Source: Epibacterium sp. Ofav1-8
GTDB taxonomy: Bacteria; Pseudomonadota; Alphaproteobacteria; Rhodobacterales; Rhodobacteraceae
DNA: 64,000 nucleotides
Reading direction: 5' to 3'
Assembly: GCF_022348185.1 (NCBI RefSeq)
Contig: NZ_JAKRFD010000015.1
Location: 62,001 to 126,000 of the forward strand
The notes under the pieces were generated by a model. That model saw nothing but the letters and a program-made list of their open reading frames with translations. It had not been told where the DNA came from and searched no databases. This document shows positions 53,756-61,524 of this stretch, piece after piece. Both the position numbers and the translations under genes were made by a program. Position 1 is the stretch's first letter. The number at the start of each line of letters is the position of its first letter.

Positions 53756-55963
53756 TCAGAGGAAGCTCTGCGGATCGATGTCCACATTCAGGCGCAGATC
53801 CCCCTTGAGCTTGAACGGAGCGATCCAGCGGCGGATTGCGTCTTGCAACGGAGCGCCCTTGTCGGCCTTGACCAACAGACGCACGCGGTGACGCCCGCGC
53901 ACCCGTGCAATGGGGGCCGGCGCCGGGCCAAAGAGTTGCGCCCCCACCTGACGGAGCGGCCCATCGTTGCGCGCCAATGCGCCGCCGAGGTCAAACACCT
54001 GGGCCAGATCCGTGCCCGACAGGATCACCCCTGCCATACGCCCATAGGGGGGCACGCCTGCGGCCTGTCGCTGTTCGGCCTCGGCGCGCCAGAAACTCTC
54101 CTCATCACCGGACAGGATCGCACGGATCACCGGGTGCTCTGGCTGAAAGCTCTGCATCAGCGCCTCGCCGCGGCGCTCCGCCCGCCCTGCGCGCCCTGCC
54201 ACCTGCCGCATCAGCTGGAACGTGCGCTCCGCCGCGCGCAGGTCCGATCCCTGCAGCCCGAGGTCGGCGTCGATCACCCCCACCAGGGTCAGCAGCGGAA
54301 AGTTGTGCCCCTTTGCCACCAGTTGGGTGCCGAGGATGATATCAGCCTCACCGGCGGCGATTTCTTCGATCCGCTGTTTCAGCGCGCGGGCGGAGCCGAA
54401 GAGATCGGAACTGAGCACCGCGATGCAGGCCTCTGGAAACAGCGCCGCCGCCTCCTCGCCCAGCCGTTCGATACCGGGGCCGACGGGGGCCATCTTGTCT
54501 TCGACCTTGCAGGAGGGGCATTCGGTCGGCACCGGCTTGGTCTCGCCACATTGATGGCACATAAGCCGTTTCATAAACCGGTGTTCGACCATGCGCGCAT
54601 CACAATTGTCGCAGGCCACCTGCGTGCCGCAGGCCCGGCAGATCGTCACCGGCGCAAAGCCGCGCCGGTTCAGGAACAAGAGGGACTGCTCGCCGCGTTC
54701 GATCCTGAGCTTCATCGCCTGCTTGAGCGTCGGCGATATCCAGGTTGAGGGCAGAAGATCCTCGTTGCGCATATCGATCGCGCGCATTTCAGGCAGCACC
54801 GACTCGCCAAAGCGCGACGTCAGATCGAGGCGCTGGTATTTGCCCGCCTCCGCATTCGCCCATGTCTCAAGGCTCGGTGTCGCTGATGCCAGCACCACCT
54901 GCGCCTGACAGAGCGACGCCCGCCAGACCGCGAGATCCCGCGCATTATACAGGACCCCCTCTTCTTGCTTGTAGGAGGTATCGTGTTCTTCATCGACGAT
55001 GATCAGGCCGAGATCGCGAAACGGCAGATAGAGCGAGGACCGCGCGCCAATCACCAGCTGCGCGGCCCCCTGCCCCACCATCCGCCAGACCCGGCGGCGT
55101 TCCGTCATGGTGACGCCGGAATGCCACTCCGCAGGCACCGCACCAAACCGTGCTTCCACGCGCTTCAGGAATTCCGCCGTGAGCGCGATTTCCGGCAACA
55201 GCACCAGCGCCTGCCGCCCCTTGCGCAGACAGGCGGCCACAGCCTCCAGATAGACCTCGGTCTTGCCCGAGCCGGTCACACCCTTCAGGAGCGTAGTACC
55301 GTAACGTCCCCCATTCACCCCTGCCTCAAGTGCGGCAGCGGCAGTGGCCTGATCCTCCGAGAGGGTCTTGCCCGGCAATTCCGGGTCCAGCGGCGGGAAC
55401 GGCAGGTCGCGGGGGGCTTCTTCCTCGCGGATGGCGCCCTGTTTGACCAGCCCCTTGATCACCGAGCTGGTCACCCCGGCCAGCCCGGAGAGTTCCGATG
55501 CCGTAAACGCCGCACCGTCATATTCGTCCATCACGTCGAGCACCTTGGCGCGCGCATCGGTCATGCGGTCGGGTTCGCCCTCCCCGCGACGCAGGACCTT
55601 GCGCATCGAGGGCGGATCCGCCAGCCCCGGCGCCCGCGTTGCCAGCCGCAGCATCATCGACAACGGCGTCAGGGTGTATTGCGCCGCGCGCTCCAGAAAG
55701 CCACGCATCTCGGTGCGCATCGGGGCCAGATCCAGCACCCGGATCACAGATCGCAGCTTGGCCGCGTCGAAATCCCCGGCACCCGGCCCCCAAACCACGC
55801 CGATCACCTTGCGCGGCCCCAGTGGCACCTCGACAAAGGCCCCCAGAAAACAGCCCCCTTCGGGTGCGCGATAGTCCAGCAGCCGGTCCAGCGGCTGTGC
55901 CGTCAGCACACCCACCCGCTCCCCTTGGGCAAAAAACTCCGGGCTTTCGCCTTGCTGCGCCAT
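53756..55963 (-). CDS. priA: Primosomal replication restart helicase PriA
   Basis: PriA reloads the replisome at stalled forks. The 735-residue protein has the N-terminal 3'-end-binding domain, Walker A LLKGVTGSGKTEVYLEAV, the DEEH box LIIVDEEHDTSYKQ, zinc-binding cysteines (CRACGTQVACDNCDARMVEHRFMKRLMCHQCG, then CPSC) and the helicase motif GTQLVAKGHNFPLLTLVGVIDAD followed by RAAERTFQLMRQVAGRAGR. It is divergent from the transaldolase-family gene. Confidence 0.97.
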   Translation of the reverse strand: MAQQGESPEFFAQGERVGVLTAQPLDRLLDYRAPEGGCFLGAFVEVPLGPRKVIGVVWGPGAGDFDAAKLRSVIRVLDLAPMRTEMRGFLERAAQYTLTPLSMMLRLATRAPGLADPPSMRKVLRRGEGEPDRMTDARAKVLDVMDEYDGAAFTASELSGLAGVTSSVIKGLVKQGAIREEEAPRDLPFPPLDPELPGKTLSEDQATAAAALEAGVNGGRYGTTLLKGVTGSGKTEVYLEAVAACLRKGRQALVLLPEIALTAEFLKRVEARFGAVPAEWHSGVTMTERRRVWRMVGQGAAQLVIGARSSLYLPFRDLGLIIVDEEHDTSYKQEEGVLYNARDLAVWRASLCQAQVVLASATPSLETWANAEAGKYQRLDLTSRFGESVLPEMRAIDMRNEDLLPSTWISPTLKQAMKLRIERGEQSLLFLNRRGFAPVTICRACGTQVACDNCDARMVEHRFMKRLMCHQCGETKPVPTECPSCKVEDKMAPVGPGIERLGEEAAALFPEACIAVLSSDLFGSARALKQRIEEIAAGEADIILGTQLVAKGHNFPLLTLVGVIDADLGLQGSDLRAAERTFQLMRQVAGRAGRAERRGEALMQSFQPEHPVIRAILSGDEESFWRAEAEQRQAAGVPPYGRMAGVILSGTDLAQVFDLGGALARNDGPLRQVGAQLFGPAPAPIARVRGRHRVRLLVKADKGAPLQDAIRRWIAPFKLKGDLRLNVDIDPQSFL

Positions 55964-56014
55964 TCCTCGCGTGACCCTGCTCTTTTTGTTGACCCAACGG
56001 TAGCCGCGGCCAGA

Positions 56015-56028
56015 TGTTTACGCTAACA
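56015..56028. promoter_or_regulatory. LacI-type operator palindrome
   Basis: TGTTTACGCTAACA is a near-perfect palindrome with a central CG (extended ATGTTTACGCTAACAT at 56014-56029, one mismatched pair). It resembles the LacI-family operator TGTTANCGNTAACA, reported for the carbon regulator CceR of Rhodobacter, at all but one defined position. It lies between priA and the transaldolase-family gene, 113 bases before the latter. Which regulator binds is inferred. Confidence 0.5.
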
Positions 56029-56140
56029 TGCGCGCGAACGCGCCCGGGCTCGCTGCGAAATCTTTCGCACTTTTCGCGAGACCTCCTATCAGGTAAAGCC
56101 AAGGCGCACCGAGGCCAAGCCATCCAGAGGACCAAAGCCC

Positions 56141-56794
56141 ATGAAATTCTTCGTAGACACCGCCGAAATCGAGGCCATTGCCGAGCTGAACGATCTTGGC
56201 ATGGTCGACGGCGTCACCACCAACCCCTCCCTGATCAAGAAATCCGGCCGTGACATCATCGAAGTCACGAAGGAAATCTGCGATCTCGTCGATGGTCCGG
56301 TTTCCGCCGAAGTTACCGCCACCGACGCCGAAACCATGATCGCCGAGGGGCGCAAGCTCCTGGAGATCGCCGAGAACATCGCGGTCAAAGTGCCGCTGAC
56401 CTGGGACGGTCTGAAGGCCTGCAAGACCCTGACCGACGAAGGTCACAAGGTCAATGTGACCCTGTGCTTCTCCGCCAATCAGGCGCTGCTGGCAGCCAAG
56501 GCCGGCGCGACCTTCATCTCCCCCTTCATCGGTCGCCTTGACGACATCAACCTCGACGGGATGGATCTGATCGAGGACATTCGCACGGTCTACGACAACT
56601 ACGGCTTCCAGACCGAGATCCTCGCGGCGTCGATCCGCTCCGTGAACCACATCATCGACAGCGCCCGGATCGGGGCCGACGTGATCACGGCCCCGCCCGC
56701 CGTCATCAAATCCATGATCAACCACCCGCTGACCGACAAGGGCCTGTCGGCCTTTCTCGCGGACATCGAGGCGGCCGGGATCAAAATCCTCTGA
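56141..56794 (+). CDS. Transaldolase / fructose-6-phosphate aldolase family
   Basis: The 217-residue protein is of the short transaldolase type (FSA-like). Visible motifs are [36 protein letters not shown], the catalytic Lys in [46 protein letters not shown] and [13 protein letters not shown]. It acts in the pentose phosphate pathway or as an aldolase; sequence alone does not separate the two. AGAGGA precedes the start and a terminator follows. Confidence 0.93.
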   Translation: MKFFVDTAEIEAIAELNDLGMVDGVTTNPSLIKKSGRDIIEVTKEICDLVDGPVSAEVTATDAETMIAEGRKLLEIAENIAVKVPLTWDGLKACKTLTDEGHKVNVTLCFSANQALLAAKAGATFISPFIGRLDDINLDGMDLIEDIRTVYDNYGFQTEILAASIRSVNHIIDSARIGADVITAPPAVIKSMINHPLTDKGLSAFLADIEAAGIKIL

Positions 56795-56824
56795 ACCGTC
56801 CGACCATCGCAAGATCGACAGGGT

Positions 56825-56852
56825 GGCGCCCCGGCACAGGGGCGCCTTTTTT
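56825..56852 (+). terminator. Rho-independent terminator of the transaldolase gene
   Basis: GGCGCCCC (56825-56832), loop GGCACA, GGGGCGCC (56839-56846), then TTTTTT. Confidence 0.9.
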
Positions 56853-56986
56853 GTTCCGGTTCAGCAGGTTGCTGCCGACCCGAGGCCATTGGCCCGCAGC
56901 TCGGACGTTTTTGCGATTTTTCGCGCGCGCAGGCCTGAACCTCATGTTATAGTGCTCAAAACCCGGTCAGAGGTTCGAACGAGACG

Positions 56987-57700
56987 ATGAGCAGCACAAC
57001 CGCCGAGCTGGACGACAGCCTGCGCCAGAAAATCATTGAAAAGCCCGATATGGTGCTGGACGACCCCAATGTGATGCGGGCGCTGGTGGCTGCGAACGAG
57101 CGTGCCATGGGCTCCAATATCGTGGACCTGCGTGGCATCGCGATGGAACGGCTGGAAACCCGGCTCGACCGTCTGGAGGACACGCATCGGTCGGTGATCG
57201 CCGCGGCCTATGAAAACCTCGCCGGAACCAACCAGATCCACCGGGCCGTGCTGCGACTGCTGGACCCAGAGAGCTTTGCCGGGTTCATGGAGGTCCTGCG
57301 CGGCGACCTGCGTGACATCCTGCGCGTCGACGCTCTGGCCCTGATTCTCGAAACCACGCAGGAAGAAGCCGGCGCTGCAGTGGAGCGGGTCGGCGACGTG
57401 CTGAAGTTTACCGAGGCCGGTTTTGTCGAGACATATCTGTCTCAGGGACGCAGCTACGGCGGCGACCGCCAGGTGATCTTGCGTCAGGTGCGCTCCGGCC
57501 CCTCCCGGATCTATGGCGAACGCGCCGCGGACCTGCGCTCCGAGGCCTGCCTGCGGCTCGACCTGGGCGAAGGGCGCCTGCCTGGCCTCCTGGTCTTTGG
57601 CGCAGAGGATCCGCATCAGTTCACCCCGCAACACGGCACCGACCTGCTGACATTCTTCGGCGGTGTGTTCGAGCGCTGCATGCGCCGCTGGCTGTCTTGA
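56987..57700 (+). CDS. DUF484 family protein
   Basis: The 237-residue protein has the DUF484 layout: an N-terminal helical region (LRQKIIEKPDMVLDDPNVMRALVAANE, then a coiled RMETRLDRLEDTH-type helix) and a GAF-like C-terminal domain ending with TFFGGVFERCMRRWL. Its TGA overlaps the TTG start of xerC. The DUF484-xerC pairing is conserved in proteobacteria, so it may modulate chromosome dimer resolution, but its function is unknown. Confidence 0.9.
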   Translation: MSSTTAELDDSLRQKIIEKPDMVLDDPNVMRALVAANERAMGSNIVDLRGIAMERLETRLDRLEDTHRSVIAAAYENLAGTNQIHRAVLRLLDPESFAGFMEVLRGDLRDILRVDALALILETTQEEAGAAVERVGDVLKFTEAGFVETYLSQGRSYGGDRQVILRQVRSGPSRIYGERAADLRSEACLRLDLGEGRLPGLLVFGAEDPHQFTPQHGTDLLTFFGGVFERCMRRWLS

Positions 57701-58632
57701 GCGCGGCGGACCCAACCCTGATCTCTCCGGCGGCGCGGGATGCGCTGCAATCCTGGCTGGATGGGCTGGGCGCGCTTGAGGGGGCGGCAGAGAACACGCG
57801 CGCCGCCTATCGCGGCGATGTGGTGGATTTCCTCGCTTTCATGAGCCTGCATTTCGGCAGTCCGCAGGGCCTCGGTGCCCTGCAACGGATCACCACCGCC
57901 GACATGCGCGCCTGGATGGCCTCGACACGCGGCACCGGTACGGGGGCACGGTCGCTCGCGCGCAAACTTTCTGCGGTGAAGAAATTCTACGGCTGGCTGG
58001 CCAAACGCGAGGGGTTTGAGCCCACGGCTGTTCTGTCGACCCGTGCGCCCAAATTCCAGAAGAAGCTCCCCCGCCCCCTGGATAAGGACGCCGCGCGCGC
58101 AATGATTGCCACGGTCGAGCTGCAGTCCCAGAAAAACTGGGTTGCCGCGCGCGATGTGGCGGTTGTGACCCTGCTCTACGGCTGCGGGCTGCGGATCTCG
58201 GAGGCATTGGGCCTGCTCGGACGGGATGCACCGCTGCCGGCGACGCTTCGGATCACCGGCAAAGGCGGCAAGGAACGAGTCGTTCCGGTCCTGCCCGCCG
58301 CGCAGCAGGCGGTGGAGCGCTATCTGCAGCTCTGTCCGCATCCCAAGGAGAATGACCTGCCGCTGTTTCGCGGAGTACGTGGCGGCCCGCTGCATGCGCG
58401 GATGGTTCAAGGGGCGGTTGCCGATGCCCGCCGTCAACTGGGGCTGCCGGCCACGGCCACCCCCCATGCCATGCGCCACAGTTTCGCGACCCATCTGCTT
58501 GAAGCGGGCGGTGATCTGCGCGCCATCCAAGAGCTGCTCGGCCATGCCTCCCTCTCGACCACACAGGCCTACACGGCGGTCGATACCGCCCATCTGATGG
58601 ACGTCTACACCCGCGCGCACCCAAAGGCCTAA
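57697..58632 (+). CDS. xerC: Tyrosine recombinase XerC
   Basis: XerC with XerD resolves chromosome dimers at dif. The 311-residue protein has the N-terminal SAM-like DNA-binding domain and all catalytic residues: R166 (CGLRISEAL), K189 (ITGKGGKERVVPV), H257 and R260 (TPHAMRHSFATHLL), H283 (LGHASLSTTQ) and nucleophile Y292 (AYTAVD). The start is TTG, overlapping the DUF484 stop as TTGA, so expression is probably coupled. Confidence 0.93.
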   Translation: MSAADPTLISPAARDALQSWLDGLGALEGAAENTRAAYRGDVVDFLAFMSLHFGSPQGLGALQRITTADMRAWMASTRGTGTGARSLARKLSAVKKFYGWLAKREGFEPTAVLSTRAPKFQKKLPRPLDKDAARAMIATVELQSQKNWVAARDVAVVTLLYGCGLRISEALGLLGRDAPLPATLRITGKGGKERVVPVLPAAQQAVERYLQLCPHPKENDLPLFRGVRGGPLHARMVQGAVADARRQLGLPATATPHAMRHSFATHLLEAGGDLRAIQELLGHASLSTTQAYTAVDTAHLMDVYTRAHPKA

Positions 58633-58760
58633 CGCCCCGCCTCGCGCGTCCGTCTGCCTTGACGAGGATCTGCCCCGAATTCCTGGCAATCTGTCCTCGA
58701 CGCGGCCCTTTCGCCCGGTTGCGGGTTGCAGCCCGCCCGGAAATTCGTCATCACAGGCGA

Positions 58761-59453
58761 ATGTCGATTGAACTCCGTGCCCTGTCCGTCCATCTCCTCA
58801 CCGCAACCGGCGCCGTCTTTGCCATGCTGGCCATGCTCGCCGCCGTGGATGCGAAATGGGATCTTATGTATCTCTGGCTTGTGGTGGCCTTTGCGGTGGA
58901 CGGTGTCGATGGCCCGCTGGCGCGCCACTATGATGTCAAACAGAACGCACCCCAATTCGACGGGGTGCTCCTCGACCTCATCATCGACTATCTGACCTAT
59001 GTCTTCATCCCGGCCTTTGCACTGTTCAAATCCGATCTCATGTCGGGCTGGACCGGCTGGGCGGCCATCATCGTGATCACCTTCACCAGTGCGATGTACT
59101 TTGCCGACACCCGGATGAAGACCAAGGACAACTCCTTTTCCGGGTTTCCGGGGTGCTGGAACATGCTGGTGCTGGTTATCTTTGCGCTGGAGCCCAATCA
59201 CTGGATCAGCCTCGGCCTGGTGGCCGTGCTCTCTGCGACCCAGTTCCTGCCGCTGAAATTCATCCACCCGGTGCGCACCGAACGCTGGCGTCGCGTCTCC
59301 TTGCCGATCGCGCTGGTGTGGACCGCACTGGCGGGCTGGACGGCCTGGGTTGAGTTTGCGCCCGGAACCTTAGTCAACACCGCGTTGCTGCTCACCTCCG
59401 TCTACTTGCTTCTGGTTGGCGTGGCACAGCAGATCGTCCCTGATCGATCCTGA
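58761..59453 (+). CDS. pcs: Phosphatidylcholine synthase
   Basis: Pcs condenses choline with CDP-diacylglycerol to make phosphatidylcholine directly, a route typical of alphaproteobacteria. The 230-residue membrane protein has the CDP-alcohol phosphotransferase motif DGVDGPLARHYDVKQNAPQFDGVLLDLIIDYLTYVFIP, where the DG-AR and D-D pairs match the Pcs subgroup, and about eight hydrophobic helices. ATG 58761 is chosen because the first membrane segment begins there (AGGCGA precedes it). Confidence 0.9.
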   Translation: MSIELRALSVHLLTATGAVFAMLAMLAAVDAKWDLMYLWLVVAFAVDGVDGPLARHYDVKQNAPQFDGVLLDLIIDYLTYVFIPAFALFKSDLMSGWTGWAAIIVITFTSAMYFADTRMKTKDNSFSGFPGCWNMLVLVIFALEPNHWISLGLVAVLSATQFLPLKFIHPVRTERWRRVSLPIALVWTALAGWTAWVEFAPGTLVNTALLLTSVYLLLVGVAQQIVPDRS

Positions 59454-59656
59454 AACATCGCCAGAGGATTGCGTGCCCCCGCATTGCGCAACACGGGCAT
59501 CTCCCTCGGTGCGCGGCATCTATTGGCTGTTTTTATTCCGTTTTAGCGATATCACCGCGCGGTTTCGCGGATAATTTAGGAAAGCATTAAGCACAACTTC
59601 TGAAAATACTAGGCAACTTGTTTTAGTCCCAGTGCCCAGGTTCAGGAGCCCTTGCC

Positions 59657-59974
59657 ATGTCCTCGCAGCAGGAAAACACAGCGCCGCCGCTACCGGTGCC
59701 CATCACCGCAGCGCGCTACAAGGCAGCTAGCACTTCGGCCCATACCAGACAGCAACTGGCGCGGGCGATGGCAAATCTGCAGCAGGCGGCCGCCAACGCC
59801 GTCTTCCCACGCGCGGTTGAAACCGATGATGGAGCAGAAGCGCCAACCACCAACCCCCAAGCGCGTGCCCGTCGGGGCAACTTGGAACTCAGCCTGATGT
59901 CGCAGCCGGACCGGCCCGCAACCAGTTGCCGCGAGGCAAGCCGCTTGTACACCGGTGCCAAATCCATCTTCTGA
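59657..59974 (+). CDS. Small orphan protein A
   Basis: This 105-residue protein is not recognised. It is polar, rich in Ala, Gln, Thr and Arg, begins MSSQQENTAPPLPVPITAARYKAAS, has a helix-prone middle (SAHTRQQLARAMANLQQAAANAVF) and ends REASRLYTGAKSIF. CAGGAG lies about ten bases before the ATG. No signal peptide or membrane helix is seen. It is the first of three small genes in a row on this strand, facing the caspase-family gene. Coding status rests on the start site and reading frame only. Confidence 0.5.
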   Translation: MSSQQENTAPPLPVPITAARYKAASTSAHTRQQLARAMANLQQAAANAVFPRAVETDDGAEAPTTNPQARARRGNLELSLMSQPDRPATSCREASRLYTGAKSIF

Positions 59975-60156
59975 TACGGGTCTCGACAAGGACCGCCCCG
60001 GCTCTCCCCTCGGCGCGCGCCAGATCCCGCCAACATGCTGGCACGCTCCAAGTGGCCCCGGCGACCCTATCCCGAAGTATGTCAAACATATCGATCGTCG
60101 CTCTGCGCCTACCTGAATGAGGTGTCGCATAGATCAATACGCGGATGCGCTCCTAA

Positions 60157-60186
60157 CACATTTGTCTAAAATTCAGCTCAAATGTG
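60157..60186 (+). promoter_or_regulatory. Perfect palindrome before orphan gene B
   Basis: CACATTTG (60157-60164) and CAAATGTG (60179-60186) are perfect inverted repeats separated by 14 AT-rich bases. They end 18 bases before the start codon of gene B. They could be an operator or a leader hairpin. Confidence 0.55.
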
Positions 60187-60204
60187 GGACAATGGAGCAC
60201 AACA

Positions 60205-60600
60205 ATGAATACGACTGCTATGGATCTGGGCGTGTATCGCATGATGCAAGGTCACCTGAATGGATTTGCGAATCATAACGCGGTGCAGACAAATCACGAG
60301 ATCACTCAGGCTCTCACGGCTCCGATCAGTTCCGGCAGCACTCAGGGAATGGCCTTTGCCCTGCAACGCGAACAGGCGCTTACCGGAACAGCCTCCCCCC
60401 AAGAAACGCCCCCCTACGAGCCCGTACTGGAGGTTCGCGATGCCATCTCCTCGGGCGACATCACGCAAATCAACGCCAACAGCATTGATATGTCCCGTTA
60501 CATTCAGAGCGTCATGTCCGGCAATGTCGAGGGCCCGGTTCCGATGAGCGCCCTCCTGGCCCGTGAAAACTATGAACGTGCGATTGGTATCCTTTCCTGA
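60205..60600 (+). CDS. Small orphan protein B
   Basis: This 131-residue protein is not recognised. From ATG 60205 (GGAG about ten bases upstream) it reads MNTTAMDLGVYRMMQGHLNGF..., is rich in Asn, Gln, Ser and Thr, and ends with a helix-prone block MSALLARENYERAIGILS. The overall size, polar middle, and amphipathic C-terminus recall small secreted or structural proteins of envelope machines, but I see no match to a named family. Its base composition (about half G+C by eye) is lower than its surroundings. Confidence 0.6.
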   Translation: MNTTAMDLGVYRMMQGHLNGFANHNAVQTNHEITQALTAPISSGSTQGMAFALQREQALTGTASPQETPPYEPVLEVRDAISSGDITQINANSIDMSRYIQSVMSGNVEGPVPMSALLARENYERAIGILS

Positions 60601-60906
60601 GGTCTCAGCGCCCCTGAAGCACCTCCGGTCACGGCATTAGACTTCATCAACACCTCACGCTGACACTCACCGTGGCCTGCATATTCCAGGCAGGTCACGT
60701 GAACGTCGTATACGCGCAAATCGAGCTGTGTTTGAATAAACAGTACAAGGCGCTGAAGTCTCGGGAGAAATCCCGACACCATCGCCGGAGACCAAAAAAC
60801 TTAAACATTTATCCATACTCACAAATGCGAGGACGTGCATGCTAATATGAGGTCGAGTTTTCCTGAGAGTCATGAGACTCGTCACATCTGTGGAAAGGAA
60901 TGCAAC
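60601..60906. other. 306-base region between orphan genes B and C
   Basis: No gene is convincing. The stretch has two small hairpins: TCGGGA-GAAA-TCCCGA (60761-60776), a stem capped by a GNRA tetraloop, and GAGTC-ATGA-GACTC (60867-60880), 27 bases before the start of gene C. It is AT-rich around 60790-60850, where a promoter for gene C is likely. Confidence 0.45.
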
Positions 60907-61368
60907 ATGACCCCAGCGATGCGTGCCTACTCCGGCGCCCCCGTGAATGTCCCCGACATCACGGTATATACGCAAACCGATACGATGGCCCTGAATGCGG
61001 ATGCAGACGGGGCAACAGGTGCGGAGTTTGCCAACAGTCGTCTTGCCAGCTTCTTGAGCGACGACCCGGCGCCGCGTGACCGCGACCTTGACTCGCTGTT
61101 CAGCAGCGACAGGCTGTCCCCCTATGACGGGCTTCCCGCAACACCATCGGCAGACAATGCCATCCGCGCGGAAGTTCCTCCCGCCCCGGCGCCCGAGGCG
61201 ATGGACCCGATCACATTGCCTCCGCTCGAAAGCTTGCTGAACGCACAAATGACGCAACCGGTCAGAGAAGATGCGCCTGATACGACCTTCCGGGGTATGT
61301 CATCTGGCAGCTTTGCTCAGGAGATGTACACGAATACCCAGGACGTTCTGTCCCGGATAGCCTCCTAG
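60907..61368 (+). CDS. Small orphan protein C
   Basis: This 153-residue protein is not recognised. ATG 60907 has GGAAAGGAA upstream. The protein is acidic and Pro/Ala/Asp-rich, with a low-complexity centre (FLSDDPAPRDRDLDSLFSSDRLSPYDGLPATPSADNA), and ends with FAQEMYTNTQDVLSRIAS, helix-prone like the end of gene B. It has no signal or membrane helix. It converges with the caspase-family gene, 156 bases away. Confidence 0.6.
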   Translation: MTPAMRAYSGAPVNVPDITVYTQTDTMALNADADGATGAEFANSRLASFLSDDPAPRDRDLDSLFSSDRLSPYDGLPATPSADNAIRAEVPPAPAPEAMDPITLPPLESLLNAQMTQPVREDAPDTTFRGMSSGSFAQEMYTNTQDVLSRIAS

Positions 61369-61524
61369 CCCGTGGTCGCCGTCAAGTTTGAGTAACGCTC
61401 CGTTTCCTCGCCTTCTCTGTCCGATCTAGGTGTTTCGTCCCCGCGATGTGGTCAATGCAGCCGAGTGGCGGGCGGCGCAGCGCGGTCGCCCTGCCTACAG
61501 CAAGCAATGCAATGTCCTGATCGG

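Noticed and set aside
51453-53891. An 812-codon open frame on the plus strand opposite prmA and the MFS gene
   Set aside because: Low-complexity Arg/Gln/His-rich translation with no domain; prmA is unmistakable on the other strand.
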